DNA of 64,000 nucleotides, from the NCBI RefSeq assembly GCF_022429645.1, contig NZ_CP092480.1, forward strand, positions 1,842,501 to 1,906,500. Reading direction: 5' to 3'. Made by a program: the position numbers and the translations under genes. Below are positions 36,717 to 45,735 of this stretch, in pieces. Each line of letters opens with the position of its first letter. Within the stretch, counting starts at the first letter, position 1. The notes beneath the pieces are model-generated. The model was not told where the DNA came from. It worked only from the letters and a program-made list of their open reading frames with translations, and did not search any database. Source of the stretch: Lutibacter sp. A80 (GTDB lineage Bacteria; Bacteroidota; Bacteroidia; Flavobacteriales; Flavobacteriaceae).

Positions 36717-37890
36717 AAATATACCATTTATTTGTTACTAAATGCTGTAAACCCATTGGCCCTCTATGATGCAGTTTATCTGTACTTATTGCTAATTCGC
36801 CTCCCAAACCAAACTGTCCGCCATCGGTAAAACGAGTGGATGCATTTTGATAAACTGCCGCTGTATCTACAGATTGCATAAAAACTTGAGCAGTTTCATT
36901 CGTTGTTGTAATTATAGAAGCCGAATGTCCACCTCCATATTTATTTATTTTAGCAATGGCTTTATTTATATTTTCAATACTTCCTAAAACAATTTTATAA
37001 TCTAAAAACTCTTCAAACCAAATTTCATCACTTTTTATCTCTTTCACGTGATCATATTTTGAAATAATAGCATCACCTAAAATTTTGACATCTGCCGCTA
37101 TTAGTTTTTCAATTAAATTTTTAACAAAATTAGTTTTAGAAATTAACTCATCGTGAATTAACACTTTATCAACAGCATTGCACGCAGAAATTTTAGCCGT
37201 TTTGGCATTTAAAATAACATTTAAGGCTACGTTTAAATCTGCTTCAGCATCTACATAAACAAAGTTATTTCCACGTCCGCTAACAATTACGGGGCAAGAT
37301 GCATTTTGTTTTACAAATTTAATTAGTCTTTCACCTCCACGTGGCACAATTAAATCTACTTTTTGAGTTGGATTTTCTAAAAAAGCTTGTGTTTCGGTTC
37401 TATTATAATTTAAATAAGCTACCCAATCTGTAGAAATATCATGAGCCTTTAAAGCTTGATGCCATAAGTCAACAATTTTTAAGTTGGATTTAGCAGATTC
37501 TTTCCCTCCTTTTAGTAAAATTTTATTACCAGATTTAAAAGCAATTCCTGCAGCTTCAACGGTAACGTCTGGCCTAGATTCATAAATAATTAAAACCGTA
37601 CCAAAAGGTGCGGTTTTATTAATTATGTTCATTCCATTTGTATGCTTAAAATTATAAAGTTCTTTGTTTAACGGATCAACATCTGCAACTAATTGCTGTA
37701 AGGACAATATCATTCCTTCAATTTTTGCAGTATCTACTTTTAAACGGTCGTACATTGCTAAATCACCGCCTTTATAAGCATCGACTTCAATTTTATTAAC
37801 GGCCAAAATTTCAGATTGTTTCTTCTGAATTAATTCGGCCATTGTTAGCAACACATTATTTCTTTGTTGTTCTGTTAGCATCGCATTCAT
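36694..37890 (-). CDS. proA: Gamma-glutamyl phosphate reductase
   Basis: NADPH-dependent reduction of glutamyl-5-phosphate to glutamate semialdehyde, the second proline step. It has the aldehyde-dehydrogenase fold with catalytic Cys237 in KISACNAVDKV, family blocks VIYESRPDVT-like (IIYESRPDVTVEAAGIAF, 101-118) and LIVPRGGERLI (180-190). The length of 398 aa is normal. It overlaps proB by 23 bp and argD by 1 bp, so the pro and arg genes are translationally linked. Confidence 0.96.
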   Translation of the reverse strand: MNAMLTEQQRNNVLLTMAELIQKKQSEILAVNKIEVDAYKGGDLAMYDRLKVDTAKIEGMILSLQQLVADVDPLNKELYNFKHTNGMNIINKTAPFGTVLIIYESRPDVTVEAAGIAFKSGNKILLKGGKESAKSNLKIVDLWHQALKAHDISTDWVAYLNYNRTETQAFLENPTQKVDLIVPRGGERLIKFVKQNASCPVIVSGRGNNFVYVDAEADLNVALNVILNAKTAKISACNAVDKVLIHDELISKTNFVKNLIEKLIAADVKILGDAIISKYDHVKEIKSDEIWFEEFLDYKIVLGSIENINKAIAKINKYGGGHSASIITTTNETAQVFMQSVDTAAVYQNASTRFTDGGQFGLGGELAISTDKLHHRGPMGLQHLVTNKWYIFGDGQIR

Positions 37891-39017
37891 TATACTAAAA
37901 CTTCTTTTAGAGCTTTTATAAAAATTGCCACTTGTTCTTTTGTTATTGTTAAAGGAGGTAAAATTCTTAATAAATTTTTATTACTAGATCCTCCAGTAAA
38001 AATATGTTTATCAAAAATTAATTTTTTACGTAATTCTCCAACTTCAAAATCAAATTCGAGGCCTAACATTAAACCTTTTCCTTTTACTTTTTTAATTTTT
38101 GGAACCGATTTAATTTCTTCTAAAAAATAGCTATAAACATCATTTACATTCTCAATTAATTGCTCTTCTTCAATAATATCCAATACTGAAATTGCTGCTG
38201 CACAGGCTAAATGATTACCTCCAAAAGTGGTACCCAACATACCGTATTTCGCTTTAATTTTTTTTGAAATTAAAACACCTCCAATTGGAAATCCGTTTGC
38301 CATTCCTTTGGCAGTAGTAATAATATCTGGCTTAATTTTATGATGTTGAAATGCAAAAAATTGACCACTTCTACCGTAACCAGATTGAATTTCATCTAGA
38401 ATTAATATGGTTTTAGTTTTTTTACACTCTTTTCTAACTTTTTTAAAGAATTTTTTCTTTCCTTCATCTAAACCTCCAACACCTTGAATTCCCTCAATAA
38501 TTACAGCAGCCACATCTCCTTTACCCAGCTCGTGAACCACCAATTCAATATTATTTAAAGGAAGAAAAGTTACTTGTTGTTGTAAATTTATAGGTGCGTT
38601 TATATTTAAATTATCAGTAGCTGCAACTGCAGCTGATGTTCTACCATGAAAAGCATTTTTAAAAGAAAGAACTCTACTTTTACCTGTTATAAAAGATGCC
38701 AATTTTAAAGCATTTTCATTAGCTTCGGCTCCAGAATTACATAAAAACAAGTTGTATTTATCACAACCTGAAATACGCCCTAATTTCTCAGCTAATTCAT
38801 GTTGTAATGGATTTTGAATTGAGTTAGAATAAAATCCTATTTTCTCAATTTGTTCTTTTATAGCTGTAACATATTTTGGATGCGAATGTCCCACAGAAAT
38901 AACTCCATGGCCACCATATAAATCTAAATATTTTGTTCCTTTATCATCCCAAACATAAGCGCCTTCAGCTTTTACAGGTGTTACATTATACAACGGATAA
39001 ACATCGAATAGTTCCAT
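37890..39017 (-). CDS. argD: Acylornithine aminotransferase (class III, PLP)
   Basis: Class-III aminotransferase that makes N-acylornithine from its semialdehyde. The PLP lysine is Lys237 in TTAKGMANGFPIGG, the phosphate-binding region is NSGAEANENALKLA (94-107), and Asp208 in ILDEIQSGYGRSG contacts the cofactor ring. The length of 375 aa is normal. Its place between argC-proC and proA makes ArgD the best call. An ornithine aminotransferase role linking the arginine and proline branches is possible, since glutamate semialdehyde is the product of the next gene. Confidence 0.92.
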   Translation of the reverse strand: MELFDVYPLYNVTPVKAEGAYVWDDKGTKYLDLYGGHGVISVGHSHPKYVTAIKEQIEKIGFYSNSIQNPLQHELAEKLGRISGCDKYNLFLCNSGAEANENALKLASFITGKSRVLSFKNAFHGRTSAAVAATDNLNINAPINLQQQVTFLPLNNIELVVHELGKGDVAAVIIEGIQGVGGLDEGKKKFFKKVRKECKKTKTILILDEIQSGYGRSGQFFAFQHHKIKPDIITTAKGMANGFPIGGVLISKKIKAKYGMLGTTFGGNHLACAAAISVLDIIEEEQLIENVNDVYSYFLEEIKSVPKIKKVKGKGLMLGLEFDFEVGELRKKLIFDKHIFTGGSSNKNLLRILPPLTITKEQVAIFIKALKEVLV

Positions 39018-39029
39018 AATTTATATATT

Positions 39030-39824
39030 TTAAATCTGATTAATTTTTTCAAAAGAAGTAACTAAACCCCTTATTAATGAAGCGCTTAAACCTTGATGTT
39101 CCATTTCGTTTAAACCTTCTATTGTACAACCGCTTGGCGTAGTTACCTTATCAATTTCTTCTTCAGGATGATTTCCTGATTTAATTAATAAACTAGCTGC
39201 ACCTAATGCAGTTTGCATAGATAACTCTTGAGCCTCTTTAGCATCAAAACCTAATTGAACTGCACCTTGCGTTGTAGCTCTAATTAAACGCATCCAAAAA
39301 GCAATTCCACTAGCACAAATAACAGTTGCTGCTTGCATTAAATTTTCTTCAATACACATAGTTTGACCTAAAGAGTTAAAGATACTTTTTGCCAATTCAA
39401 TATTTTTAACACCTTTTGAATTTGCACTCATACAAGTCATAGATTGTTTAACTGAGATTGCGGTATTCGGCATACTTCTAACAATAGCTACTTCATTTCC
39501 AATAACAGCTTCTAGATCTGCTATTTTTCTACCCGTTACCACAGAAATTATGGTATGCCTTTTAGGATTTACCACCTCTTTAATTTCTTCTAAAACACCC
39601 TGTAAATGAGCTGGCTGCACCGCAATAATTATAACATCTGAAAAACGAACTGCTTTTCTATTATCGGTCGAAATTTTTACGTTTGGTAACTTATACCACG
39701 ATTCTAAAGATTTTGTATTTCGTTTAGTTAAGTATAAATTCTTGAACTTAAAATTTTCTTGTGATAAAATTCCAAGAGCAATTGAATACCCTAAATTTCC
39801 TGTACCTAAAATTGCTATTTTCAT
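39030..39824 (-). CDS. proC: Pyrroline-5-carboxylate reductase
   Basis: Final step of proline synthesis. The NAD(P)-binding ILGTGNLGYSIA is at 3-14 and VRSMPNTAISVKQSMT near 115-130. The C-terminal family signature GAASLLIKSGNHPEEEIDKV and TTPSGCTIEGLNEME are present. The length of 264 aa is normal. With proA and proB it completes the glutamate-to-proline route within this operon. Confidence 0.96.
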   Translation of the reverse strand: MKIAILGTGNLGYSIALGILSQENFKFKNLYLTKRNTKSLESWYKLPNVKISTDNRKAVRFSDVIIIAVQPAHLQGVLEEIKEVVNPKRHTIISVVTGRKIADLEAVIGNEVAIVRSMPNTAISVKQSMTCMSANSKGVKNIELAKSIFNSLGQTMCIEENLMQAATVICASGIAFWMRLIRATTQGAVQLGFDAKEAQELSMQTALGAASLLIKSGNHPEEEIDKVTTPSGCTIEGLNEMEHQGLSASLIRGLVTSFEKINQI

Positions 39825-39879
39825 AATTATTATTGCTCGTTATTGTTTAATTGTTTAGGAACCTTAAGTTTGCAACAAA

Positions 39880-40857
39880 CTAAAATGAATTCGCTTTTAA
39901 TTTTAATCCTTCTGTTTCTTCAAAACCAAACATTAAGTTCATATTTTGAATTGCTTGACCAGATGCTCCTTTCAGTAAATTATCAATTTCTGAAGTTATT
40001 AATAGCATTCCTTCATGTTTTTGTAAATGCAAAAAGCAATTATTTGTATTTACAACTTGTTTTAAATTAATTGGCGTTTTAGATACGTGTGTAAAAACAG
40101 CATCTTTATAAAAATCTTCAAATAAATTAAATGCTTTTTCTATACTTTCATCGAATTTTAAATAGATTGACGCAAATATTCCACGACTAAAATTCCCTCT
40201 ATTTGGTATAAAAAACAAGTCTTTATTAAAATTATTTTGAAGGCTTTTTAGACTTTCTCCAATTTCACCTAAATGTTGATGTGTAAATGCTTTATAAATC
40301 GAAAAATTATTATCTCTCCAAGCAAAATGCGTAGTTGCACCTGGAGAAACTCCCGCGCCTGTAGCACCAGTTGTTGCGTTAATATGCACCGAACTGTTTA
40401 ACAAACCTGCTTTTGCTAATGGCAATAAAGCCAACTCAATTGATGTTGCAAAACAACCTGGATTTGCTATATTTTTTGCTGTTTTAATCTTTTCTTTTTG
40501 AAGTTCTGGAAGTCCATATACAAATTCTTTCCCTTGAAAAACAGCATCGGCTTCAAGTCTAAAATCGTTACTTAAATCGATAATTTTTGTGTTTTCAGAA
40601 AATGAATTATTCTCTAAAAATGCGGTGGAATTTCCATGTCCTAAGCATAAAAACAACACATCAACTTCAGAATTAATTTCACTTGAAAATTTTAAATCTA
40701 GCGCTCCTAATAAATCTTGATGCACTTGATAAATATAGTTTCCAGCATTAGAAGTGCTATACACAAAATCTAATGCTACTTTTGGGTGATTTACCAATAA
40801 TCTAATTAATTCTCCTGCAGTATATCCTGCTCCTCCAACAATTCCAACTTTAATCAT
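39880..40857 (-). CDS. argC: N-acetyl(acyl)-gamma-glutamyl-phosphate reductase
   Basis: Third step of arginine synthesis. The NADP-binding GIVGGAGYTAGEL is at 5-17 and the catalytic Cys135 lies in ANPGCFATS. The length of 325 aa is typical of the Bacteroidota form. It overlaps the argG end by 4 bp. The acyl substituent is presumed to be the same as for ArgB and ArgF'. Confidence 0.95.
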   Translation of the reverse strand: MIKVGIVGGAGYTAGELIRLLVNHPKVALDFVYSTSNAGNYIYQVHQDLLGALDLKFSSEINSEVDVLFLCLGHGNSTAFLENNSFSENTKIIDLSNDFRLEADAVFQGKEFVYGLPELQKEKIKTAKNIANPGCFATSIELALLPLAKAGLLNSSVHINATTGATGAGVSPGATTHFAWRDNNFSIYKAFTHQHLGEIGESLKSLQNNFNKDLFFIPNRGNFSRGIFASIYLKFDESIEKAFNLFEDFYKDAVFTHVSKTPINLKQVVNTNNCFLHLQKHEGMLLITSEIDNLLKGASGQAIQNMNLMFGFEETEGLKLKANSF

Positions 40858-42041
40858 AATTCTGAATTTACGCTATGATAGATTTTATTAGCAGTTCCTA
40901 AAATTTTAATAAATCCTTTAGCATCTTCTGCATCCCAAGCTTTATTTGTTTCACCATATTCACCAAATTTAGATTTCATTAAATCGTGTTTAGAATCAAT
41001 TCCATTTAAACTGAAATGGTACGGTTTTAGAGTTACAAAAACTTCACCTGTTACTACTCTTTGTGAGCTTGTTAAATAAGCTTCAATATCTCTCATTACA
41101 GGCTCAAAATATTGTCCATCGTGCAATAATGTTCCGTAAGTACTACCTAAACCTTCTTTTAAATTTTGTTGCGCTTTAGAAAGTACATGTTTTTCTAATA
41201 AATGATGCGCTTTAATAATTACGGTTGCAGCCGCTGCTTCAAATCCAACCCTTCCTTTAATACCAACAATGGTATCTCCAACATGAATATCTCTACCAAT
41301 AGCATATTTTGAAGCTAGTTCTTCAACTTTTAAAATATTGTTTACAGGTGTATCCATTTCATCATTTACTCCAACCAACTGACCTTTTTCAAAATGAAGT
41401 TTTAAATCTGATGGCTCAGTTTTTTCTAACTGACTTGGATATGCTTCTTCTGGTAATGCTTGGTGTGATGTTAGTGTTTCAACACCTCCAACGCTTGTTC
41501 CCCAAATTCCTTTATTTATTGAATATTTTGCTTGAGACCAAGGATAATCTACACCGTGTTTTTTTAAATAATCAATTTCTTCTTTTCTAGATAATTTTAA
41601 ATCTCTAATTGGTGTAATAATTTCAATTTCTGGAGCTAATGTTTGAAAAATCATATCAAAACGAACTTGATCGTTTCCTGCTCCTGTACTTCCATGAGCT
41701 ATATATTTAGCGTTTAGTTTTTTAGCATATTCAACAACTTCAATTGCTTGAAAAACACGCTCTGCACTTACAGATAATGGATACGTATTATTTTTTAACA
41801 CATTACCATACACCATATATTTAATGGCTTTCTCATAATAAATATCTAAAATATTATGATTGGTATGCGATTTAACCCCCATATCATAGGCTTTTGCTTC
41901 AACAACTTTTAATTCTTCCGAAGAAAAACCTCCCGTGTTTACTAATACACTGTGAACTTCTAAATTTAGTTCGTTTTGTAAATACTTTACACAATAAGAT
42001 GTGTCTAAACCTCCGCTATATGCTACTACAACTTTTTCCAT
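40854..42041 (-). CDS. argG: Argininosuccinate synthase
   Basis: ATP-dependent condensation of citrulline and aspartate. The N-type ATP pyrophosphatase loop AYSGGLDTSY is at 7-16, with HGSTGAGNDQVRF near 118-130 and the second signature KWSINKG-like YSINKGIWGTS around 192. The length of 395 aa is normal. It follows the GNAT gene by 5 bp, so the operon starts GNAT-argG. Confidence 0.97.
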   Translation of the reverse strand: MEKVVVAYSGGLDTSYCVKYLQNELNLEVHSVLVNTGGFSSEELKVVEAKAYDMGVKSHTNHNILDIYYEKAIKYMVYGNVLKNNTYPLSVSAERVFQAIEVVEYAKKLNAKYIAHGSTGAGNDQVRFDMIFQTLAPEIEIITPIRDLKLSRKEEIDYLKKHGVDYPWSQAKYSINKGIWGTSVGGVETLTSHQALPEEAYPSQLEKTEPSDLKLHFEKGQLVGVNDEMDTPVNNILKVEELASKYAIGRDIHVGDTIVGIKGRVGFEAAAATVIIKAHHLLEKHVLSKAQQNLKEGLGSTYGTLLHDGQYFEPVMRDIEAYLTSSQRVVTGEVFVTLKPYHFSLNGIDSKHDLMKSKFGEYGETNKAWDAEDAKGFIKILGTANKIYHSVNSEL

Positions 42042-42046
42042 GACTT

Positions 42047-42664
42047 TTATTTATTACTTTTTTTTAAAAACAATGATTGCTTAATTTTTTTTAATCTGTT
42101 TAATACTTTTGAATTGTATTTGTGTCTTTTTACATTTTTTTGAACCTTTGGATCATATAACATCCCAGTACACAAACACATTTTTCGATTTGTTCTAGTT
42201 AAAACATCAAAATTCTTACAGGTTCTACACCCATTCCAGAAAGCTTCGTCTGTAGTTAATTCAGAAAAGGTTACTGGTTGATAACCTAATTCGTAATTAA
42301 TTTTTAATACTGCTAGCCCTGTAGTAATACCAAATACTTTTGCTTCTGGATATTTTTCTAATGAATACTCAAGTATTTTCTTTTTAATAGTTTTTGCCAA
42401 ACCTTGGTTTCTAAAATTTGGATGTACAATTAAACCAGAGTTTACTACAAAGGAAGAATTGTCCCAAGTTTCTATATAACAAAACCCAGCAAATTCATCA
42501 TTTTCAATAGCAATTACAGCATCACCTGTACTTATTTTTTTTATGATATATTCAGGAGTTCTTTGTGCAATACCTGTACCTCTAACCTTGGCAGACTCTT
42601 CAATAGTCTCACAAATTAACTCAGCATATTTAATATGCGATATATTAGCAATAACAACTTTCAT
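42047..42664 (-). CDS. GNAT-family N-acyltransferase with C-terminal cysteine cluster; candidate N-acylglutamate synthase
   Basis: First full gene of the arginine operon. The GNAT core (about 1-140) has the acyl-CoA loop RNQGLAK (85-91) after SGLIVHPNF, and a beta-bulge region around FCYIETWDNSSFVVNSG. The C-terminal extension carries C146xxC149 and C163xC165, a possible metal site, then a basic tail (about 180-205). The operon otherwise lacks a gene for the first step (argA or argJ). I therefore infer that this protein acylates glutamate with acetyl- or succinyl-CoA. The GNAT call is firm; the substrate is an inference from context. Confidence 0.75.
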   Translation of the reverse strand: MKVVIANISHIKYAELICETIEESAKVRGTGIAQRTPEYIIKKISTGDAVIAIENDEFAGFCYIETWDNSSFVVNSGLIVHPNFRNQGLAKTIKKKILEYSLEKYPEAKVFGITTGLAVLKINYELGYQPVTFSELTTDEAFWNGCRTCKNFDVLTRTNRKMCLCTGMLYDPKVQKNVKRHKYNSKVLNRLKKIKQSLFLKKSNK

Positions 42665-42716
42665 TGATTACTTTTTAAATTTTATAAATGTATTTTGATG
42701 TTTTGTTTGAAATGTG

Positions 42717-42732
42717 AAAACGGACGCACCGT
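42717..42732 (-). terminator. Weak candidate attenuator hairpin in the arg leader
   Basis: In minus-strand RNA ACGG (42732-42729) pairs with CCGU (42723-42720) around a UGCGU loop, followed by UUU. It starts 14 nt past the leader-peptide stop codon. The four-pair stem is short, so this may be part of a larger alternative fold; ACACGCC inside the leader ORF could pair with GGUGCGU of the hairpin (six of seven positions). Confidence 0.3.
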
Positions 42733-42745
42733 AATCAATAGAAAT

Positions 42746-42811
42746 TTAAGCCCTCAAGGGGCGACGAGTAAAGCGGCGTGTATTTAATATGTTAAAACGC
42801 TGTGTTTTCAT
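42746..42811 (-). CDS. Arginine-rich leader peptide of the arginine operon (21 aa)
   Basis: ATG at 42811-42809, TAA at 42748-42746. The 21-residue product has Arg at 5, 12, 13, 16, 17 and 20 (second half TRRFTRRPLRA). Five of the six are CGC/CGT codons in an A+T-rich genome, which explains the isolated G+C-rich patch here (about half G+C over 42719-42780). The start codon lies 5 nt after the -7 element TAAATTTG, so the transcript should be leaderless or nearly so. It precedes the arginine operon by 81 nt. I read it as a sensor: ribosomes stalling at Arg codons when charged tRNA-Arg is short would change the downstream RNA fold. No protein function of the peptide itself is implied. Confidence 0.7.
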   Translation of the reverse strand: MKTQRFNILNTRRFTRRPLRA

Positions 42812-42816
42812 TGACA

Positions 42817-42844
42817 CAAATTTACACAAATATTTTAAAGCAAA
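42817..42844 (-). promoter_or_regulatory. Promoter of the arginine operon
   Basis: -33 TTTG at 42844-42841 and -7 TAAATTTG at 42824-42817 (exact TAnnTTTG), 16 bp apart on the minus strand. The predicted start of transcription falls within a few bases of the leader-peptide ATG at 42811. The 260-bp gap 42665-42924 holds only this promoter, the leader ORF and the leader RNA. Confidence 0.65.
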
Positions 42845-42924
42845 CATCAATTTGTTTAATAATTAACAATATTTTTATTAAATTGTTTATTATTAACAAT
42901 CTTCTTTATCAAAGACCTTATATT

Positions 42925-44187
42925 TTAAACTAAAAATTGAAACAATTGTTGATTTTCATTTAAATATTCACTTAAAAATCCTTTTTGTTCCATTCTTTCC
43001 ATTAAAGGTTTAAAATCACTTTTAGATTTTAATTCTATACCAACTACTGCCGGCCCTTTATCTCTATTATTCTTTTTGGTATATTCAAAATATGCAATAT
43101 CATCATTAGGACCTAAAACGTCAACTACAAATTCCTTTAAAGCTCCTGCTCTTTGTGGAAAACGGATAATAAAATAATGCTTTAAACCTTGATATAACAA
43201 GGCGCGCTCTTTCATTTCTTCCATTCGGGTAATATCATTATTACCTCCACTTACAATACAAACAACTGTTTTACCCTTAATTTGTTCTTTTTGTTTTTCT
43301 AAAGCTGCAATAGATAACGCTCCCGCTGGTTCTACCACCAAAGCATTTTCATTATACACCTTTAAAATAGTTTCACAGATTAAACCTTCGCAAATTGTGT
43401 CTGTTCCATTTAATAAACCTTTACAAAACTCAAACGTAAGTTCTCCCATACGTTTTACAGCAGCTCCATCAACAAATTTTTCTATTTCGCTTAAGGTGGT
43501 ATTCTCTCCTTTTTCTAATGAAGTTGTTAAAGATGGTGCTCCTTTTGGTTCTACACCAATTAACTTTGTTGTTGGACTTAAGGTTTTAAATACACTTCCA
43601 ACACCAGATGCTAGACCACCACCACCAACAGGCATATATAAATAATCTATCTGTGTATCTATATCATTTAGAATTTCTAAACCAATAGTTCCTTGTCCGG
43701 CAATTACATCTAAATCGTCAAACGGATGCACAAAAGTGCTATTATGAAGCTTACAAAATTCTGACGCAGCTTTTTGACTATCATCAAAGCTATCTCCAAT
43801 TAGTTTAATATCAACAAAACTACCTCCAAACATAGTTACCTGTTGAATTTTTTGAGGCGGTGTTGTAACTGGCATAAAAACCGTACCGTGTACTTTTAAC
43901 TTTTTACAAGCAAAAGCAACACCTTGTGCATGGTTACCTGCACTAGCACAAACAATTCCGTTTTTTAACTCATTATCAGATAAACCTTGAATTTTATTAT
44001 AAGCACCTCTAATTTTATAAGAACGAACTACTTGTAGATCTTCTCTTTTAAAATAAATATTGGCATTATAATATTCTGAAAAGTTTTTCATAAACACTAA
44101 AGGAGTTGCATGTACAACTCCTTTAATGCTCTGCTGAGCTTTATATATTTCTTCTAATGAAATACTGTTTTTAATACTTTCACTCAA
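42925..44187 (-). CDS. ilvA: Threonine ammonia-lyase (biosynthetic threonine deaminase)
   Basis: Makes 2-oxobutanoate from threonine, the entry step to isoleucine. The PLP lysine is Lys58 in RSYKIRGAYN and the glycine-rich cofactor loop is PVGGGGLASGVGSVF (about 181-195). At 420 aa there is room for a single C-terminal ACT-like regulatory domain (about 335-420), as in the short IlvA class; E. coli IlvA has two (514 aa). Its place at the end of the ilv operon supports a biosynthetic rather than catabolic role. It is 3 bp after ilvC. Confidence 0.95.
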   Translation of the reverse strand: MSESIKNSISLEEIYKAQQSIKGVVHATPLVFMKNFSEYYNANIYFKREDLQVVRSYKIRGAYNKIQGLSDNELKNGIVCASAGNHAQGVAFACKKLKVHGTVFMPVTTPPQKIQQVTMFGGSFVDIKLIGDSFDDSQKAASEFCKLHNSTFVHPFDDLDVIAGQGTIGLEILNDIDTQIDYLYMPVGGGGLASGVGSVFKTLSPTTKLIGVEPKGAPSLTTSLEKGENTTLSEIEKFVDGAAVKRMGELTFEFCKGLLNGTDTICEGLICETILKVYNENALVVEPAGALSIAALEKQKEQIKGKTVVCIVSGGNNDITRMEEMKERALLYQGLKHYFIIRFPQRAGALKEFVVDVLGPNDDIAYFEYTKKNNRDKGPAVVGIELKSKSDFKPLMERMEQKGFLSEYLNENQQLFQFLV

Positions 44188-44190
44188 AAT

Positions 44191-45663
44191 TTAAACTATT
44201 TTAATCATAGCAGTCATAGATGCTCTTAAAAATTCTCCAACTTCTTCAACTGGATGGTTTCTAATAACCGAATTTACCTCGATCAACTCTTTATTATCAA
44301 CTGCTGTTTCCCCACCGTTAAATGGTTTTCCAATAAAATTACTTGGTGTTTTATTAATATAATCAGCTATTAAAGGTTTACAAGCGTGATCAAACAAATA
44401 ACATCCATATTCTGCTGTATCAGAAATTACACGGTTCATTTCAAATAATTTTTTACGTGCAATTGTGTTTGCAATTAATGGTGTTTCGTGTAAAGATTCG
44501 TAATAAGCTGATGCATCAATAATACCCGATTCTGTCATTGCCTCAAAAGCTAATTCTACTCCTGCTTTTACAATAGCAACCATTAACACTCCATTATCAA
44601 AATATTCTTGTTCAGAAATTTCTACATCTGAAGCTGGTGTTTTTTCGAATGCTGTTTCTCCAGTTTCAGCTCTCCAAGTTAATAAGTTAACATCGTCATT
44701 TGCCCAATCTTCCATCATTGTTTTAGAAAAATGACCACTCATAATATCATCCATATGTTTTTGGAATAATGGACGCATAATATCTTTCAATTCTTCTGAA
44801 GCATTAAATGCAGCAATTTTTGCTGGATTTGACAAACGATCCATCATATTGGTAATTCCACCATGTTTTAAAGCTTCTGTAATTGTTTCCCAACCATATT
44901 GAATTAATTTTGAAGCGTAACCAGCATCAACACCTTCAGTAATCATTTTATCGAAACATAAAATAGAACCTGTTTGTAACAATCCACAAAGAATTGTTTG
45001 CTCACCCATTAAATCTGATTTCACCTCAGCAACAAATGAAGATTCTAACACACCTGCTGTATGTCCTCCTGTTCCAACAGCATAAGCTTTTGCATAATCC
45101 CAACCTTTTCCTTCAGGATCGTTTTCTGGATGCACAGCAATTAAAGTTGGTACTCCAAAACCTCTTTTAAACTCTTCTCTTACTTCAGAACCAGGTGATT
45201 TAGGTGCCACCATTATTACCGTAATATCTTTACGAATTTGCATTCCTTCCTCAACAATATTAAATCCGTGAGAATAAGATAATGCAGCTCCTTTTTTCAT
45301 TAAAGGCATTACTGCAGATACTACTGCGGTATGTTGCTTATCTGGCGTTAAGTTAATTAACAAATCTGCTGTAGGAATCATTTCTTCATAGGTTCCAACT
45401 GCAAAATTGTTTTCACTTGCATTTAAGAACGATTGCCTTTTTTCAGCAATTGCAGCTGGTCTTAAAGTATAAGAAACATCTAAACCAGAATCTCTCATAT
45501 TTAAACCTTGGTTTAAACCTTGGGCTCCACAACCTACTATTACTATTTTTTTACCTTTTAAAGCCGCTACACCTTCACTAAATTCTGTAGGATCCATAAA
45601 TCTACATCTTCCTAACTGATCTAATTTATCTCTTAATGAAAGTGTGTTAAAATAATTTGCCAT
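44191..45663 (-). CDS. ilvC: Ketol-acid reductoisomerase, class II
   Basis: NADPH-dependent isomerisation and reduction of acetolactate and acetohydroxybutyrate. The Rossmann loop is in [20 protein letters not shown] in part (about 36-55), followed by SYTLRP (65-70), and [14 protein letters not shown] lies near 151-164. The 490-aa length with two C-terminal knotted domains identifies the long class II form found in E. coli and many Bacteroidota; most bacteria have the 330-aa class I. It is the fourth gene of the operon, 72 bp after ilvN. Confidence 0.97.
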   Translation of the reverse strand: MANYFNTLSLRDKLDQLGRCRFMDPTEFSEGVAALKGKKIVIVGCGAQGLNQGLNMRDSGLDVSYTLRPAAIAEKRQSFLNASENNFAVGTYEEMIPTADLLINLTPDKQHTAVVSAVMPLMKKGAALSYSHGFNIVEEGMQIRKDITVIMVAPKSPGSEVREEFKRGFGVPTLIAVHPENDPEGKGWDYAKAYAVGTGGHTAGVLESSFVAEVKSDLMGEQTILCGLLQTGSILCFDKMITEGVDAGYASKLIQYGWETITEALKHGGITNMMDRLSNPAKIAAFNASEELKDIMRPLFQKHMDDIMSGHFSKTMMEDWANDDVNLLTWRAETGETAFEKTPASDVEISEQEYFDNGVLMVAIVKAGVELAFEAMTESGIIDASAYYESLHETPLIANTIARKKLFEMNRVISDTAEYGCYLFDHACKPLIADYINKTPSNFIGKPFNGGETAVDNKELIEVNSVIRNHPVEEVGEFLRASMTAMIKIV

Positions 45664-45735
45664 TTTCTTTTTATTTTTGTTAATCTTTTTATTTGTTATT
45701 TAAAGCCTAAAAATAATTTACTATTATTTTTTAGT

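Noticed and set aside
42719-42780. G+C-rich patch as a horizontally acquired fragment or RNA gene relic
   Set aside because: The patch coincides with the CGC/CGT arginine codons of the leader ORF, which accounts for its composition.
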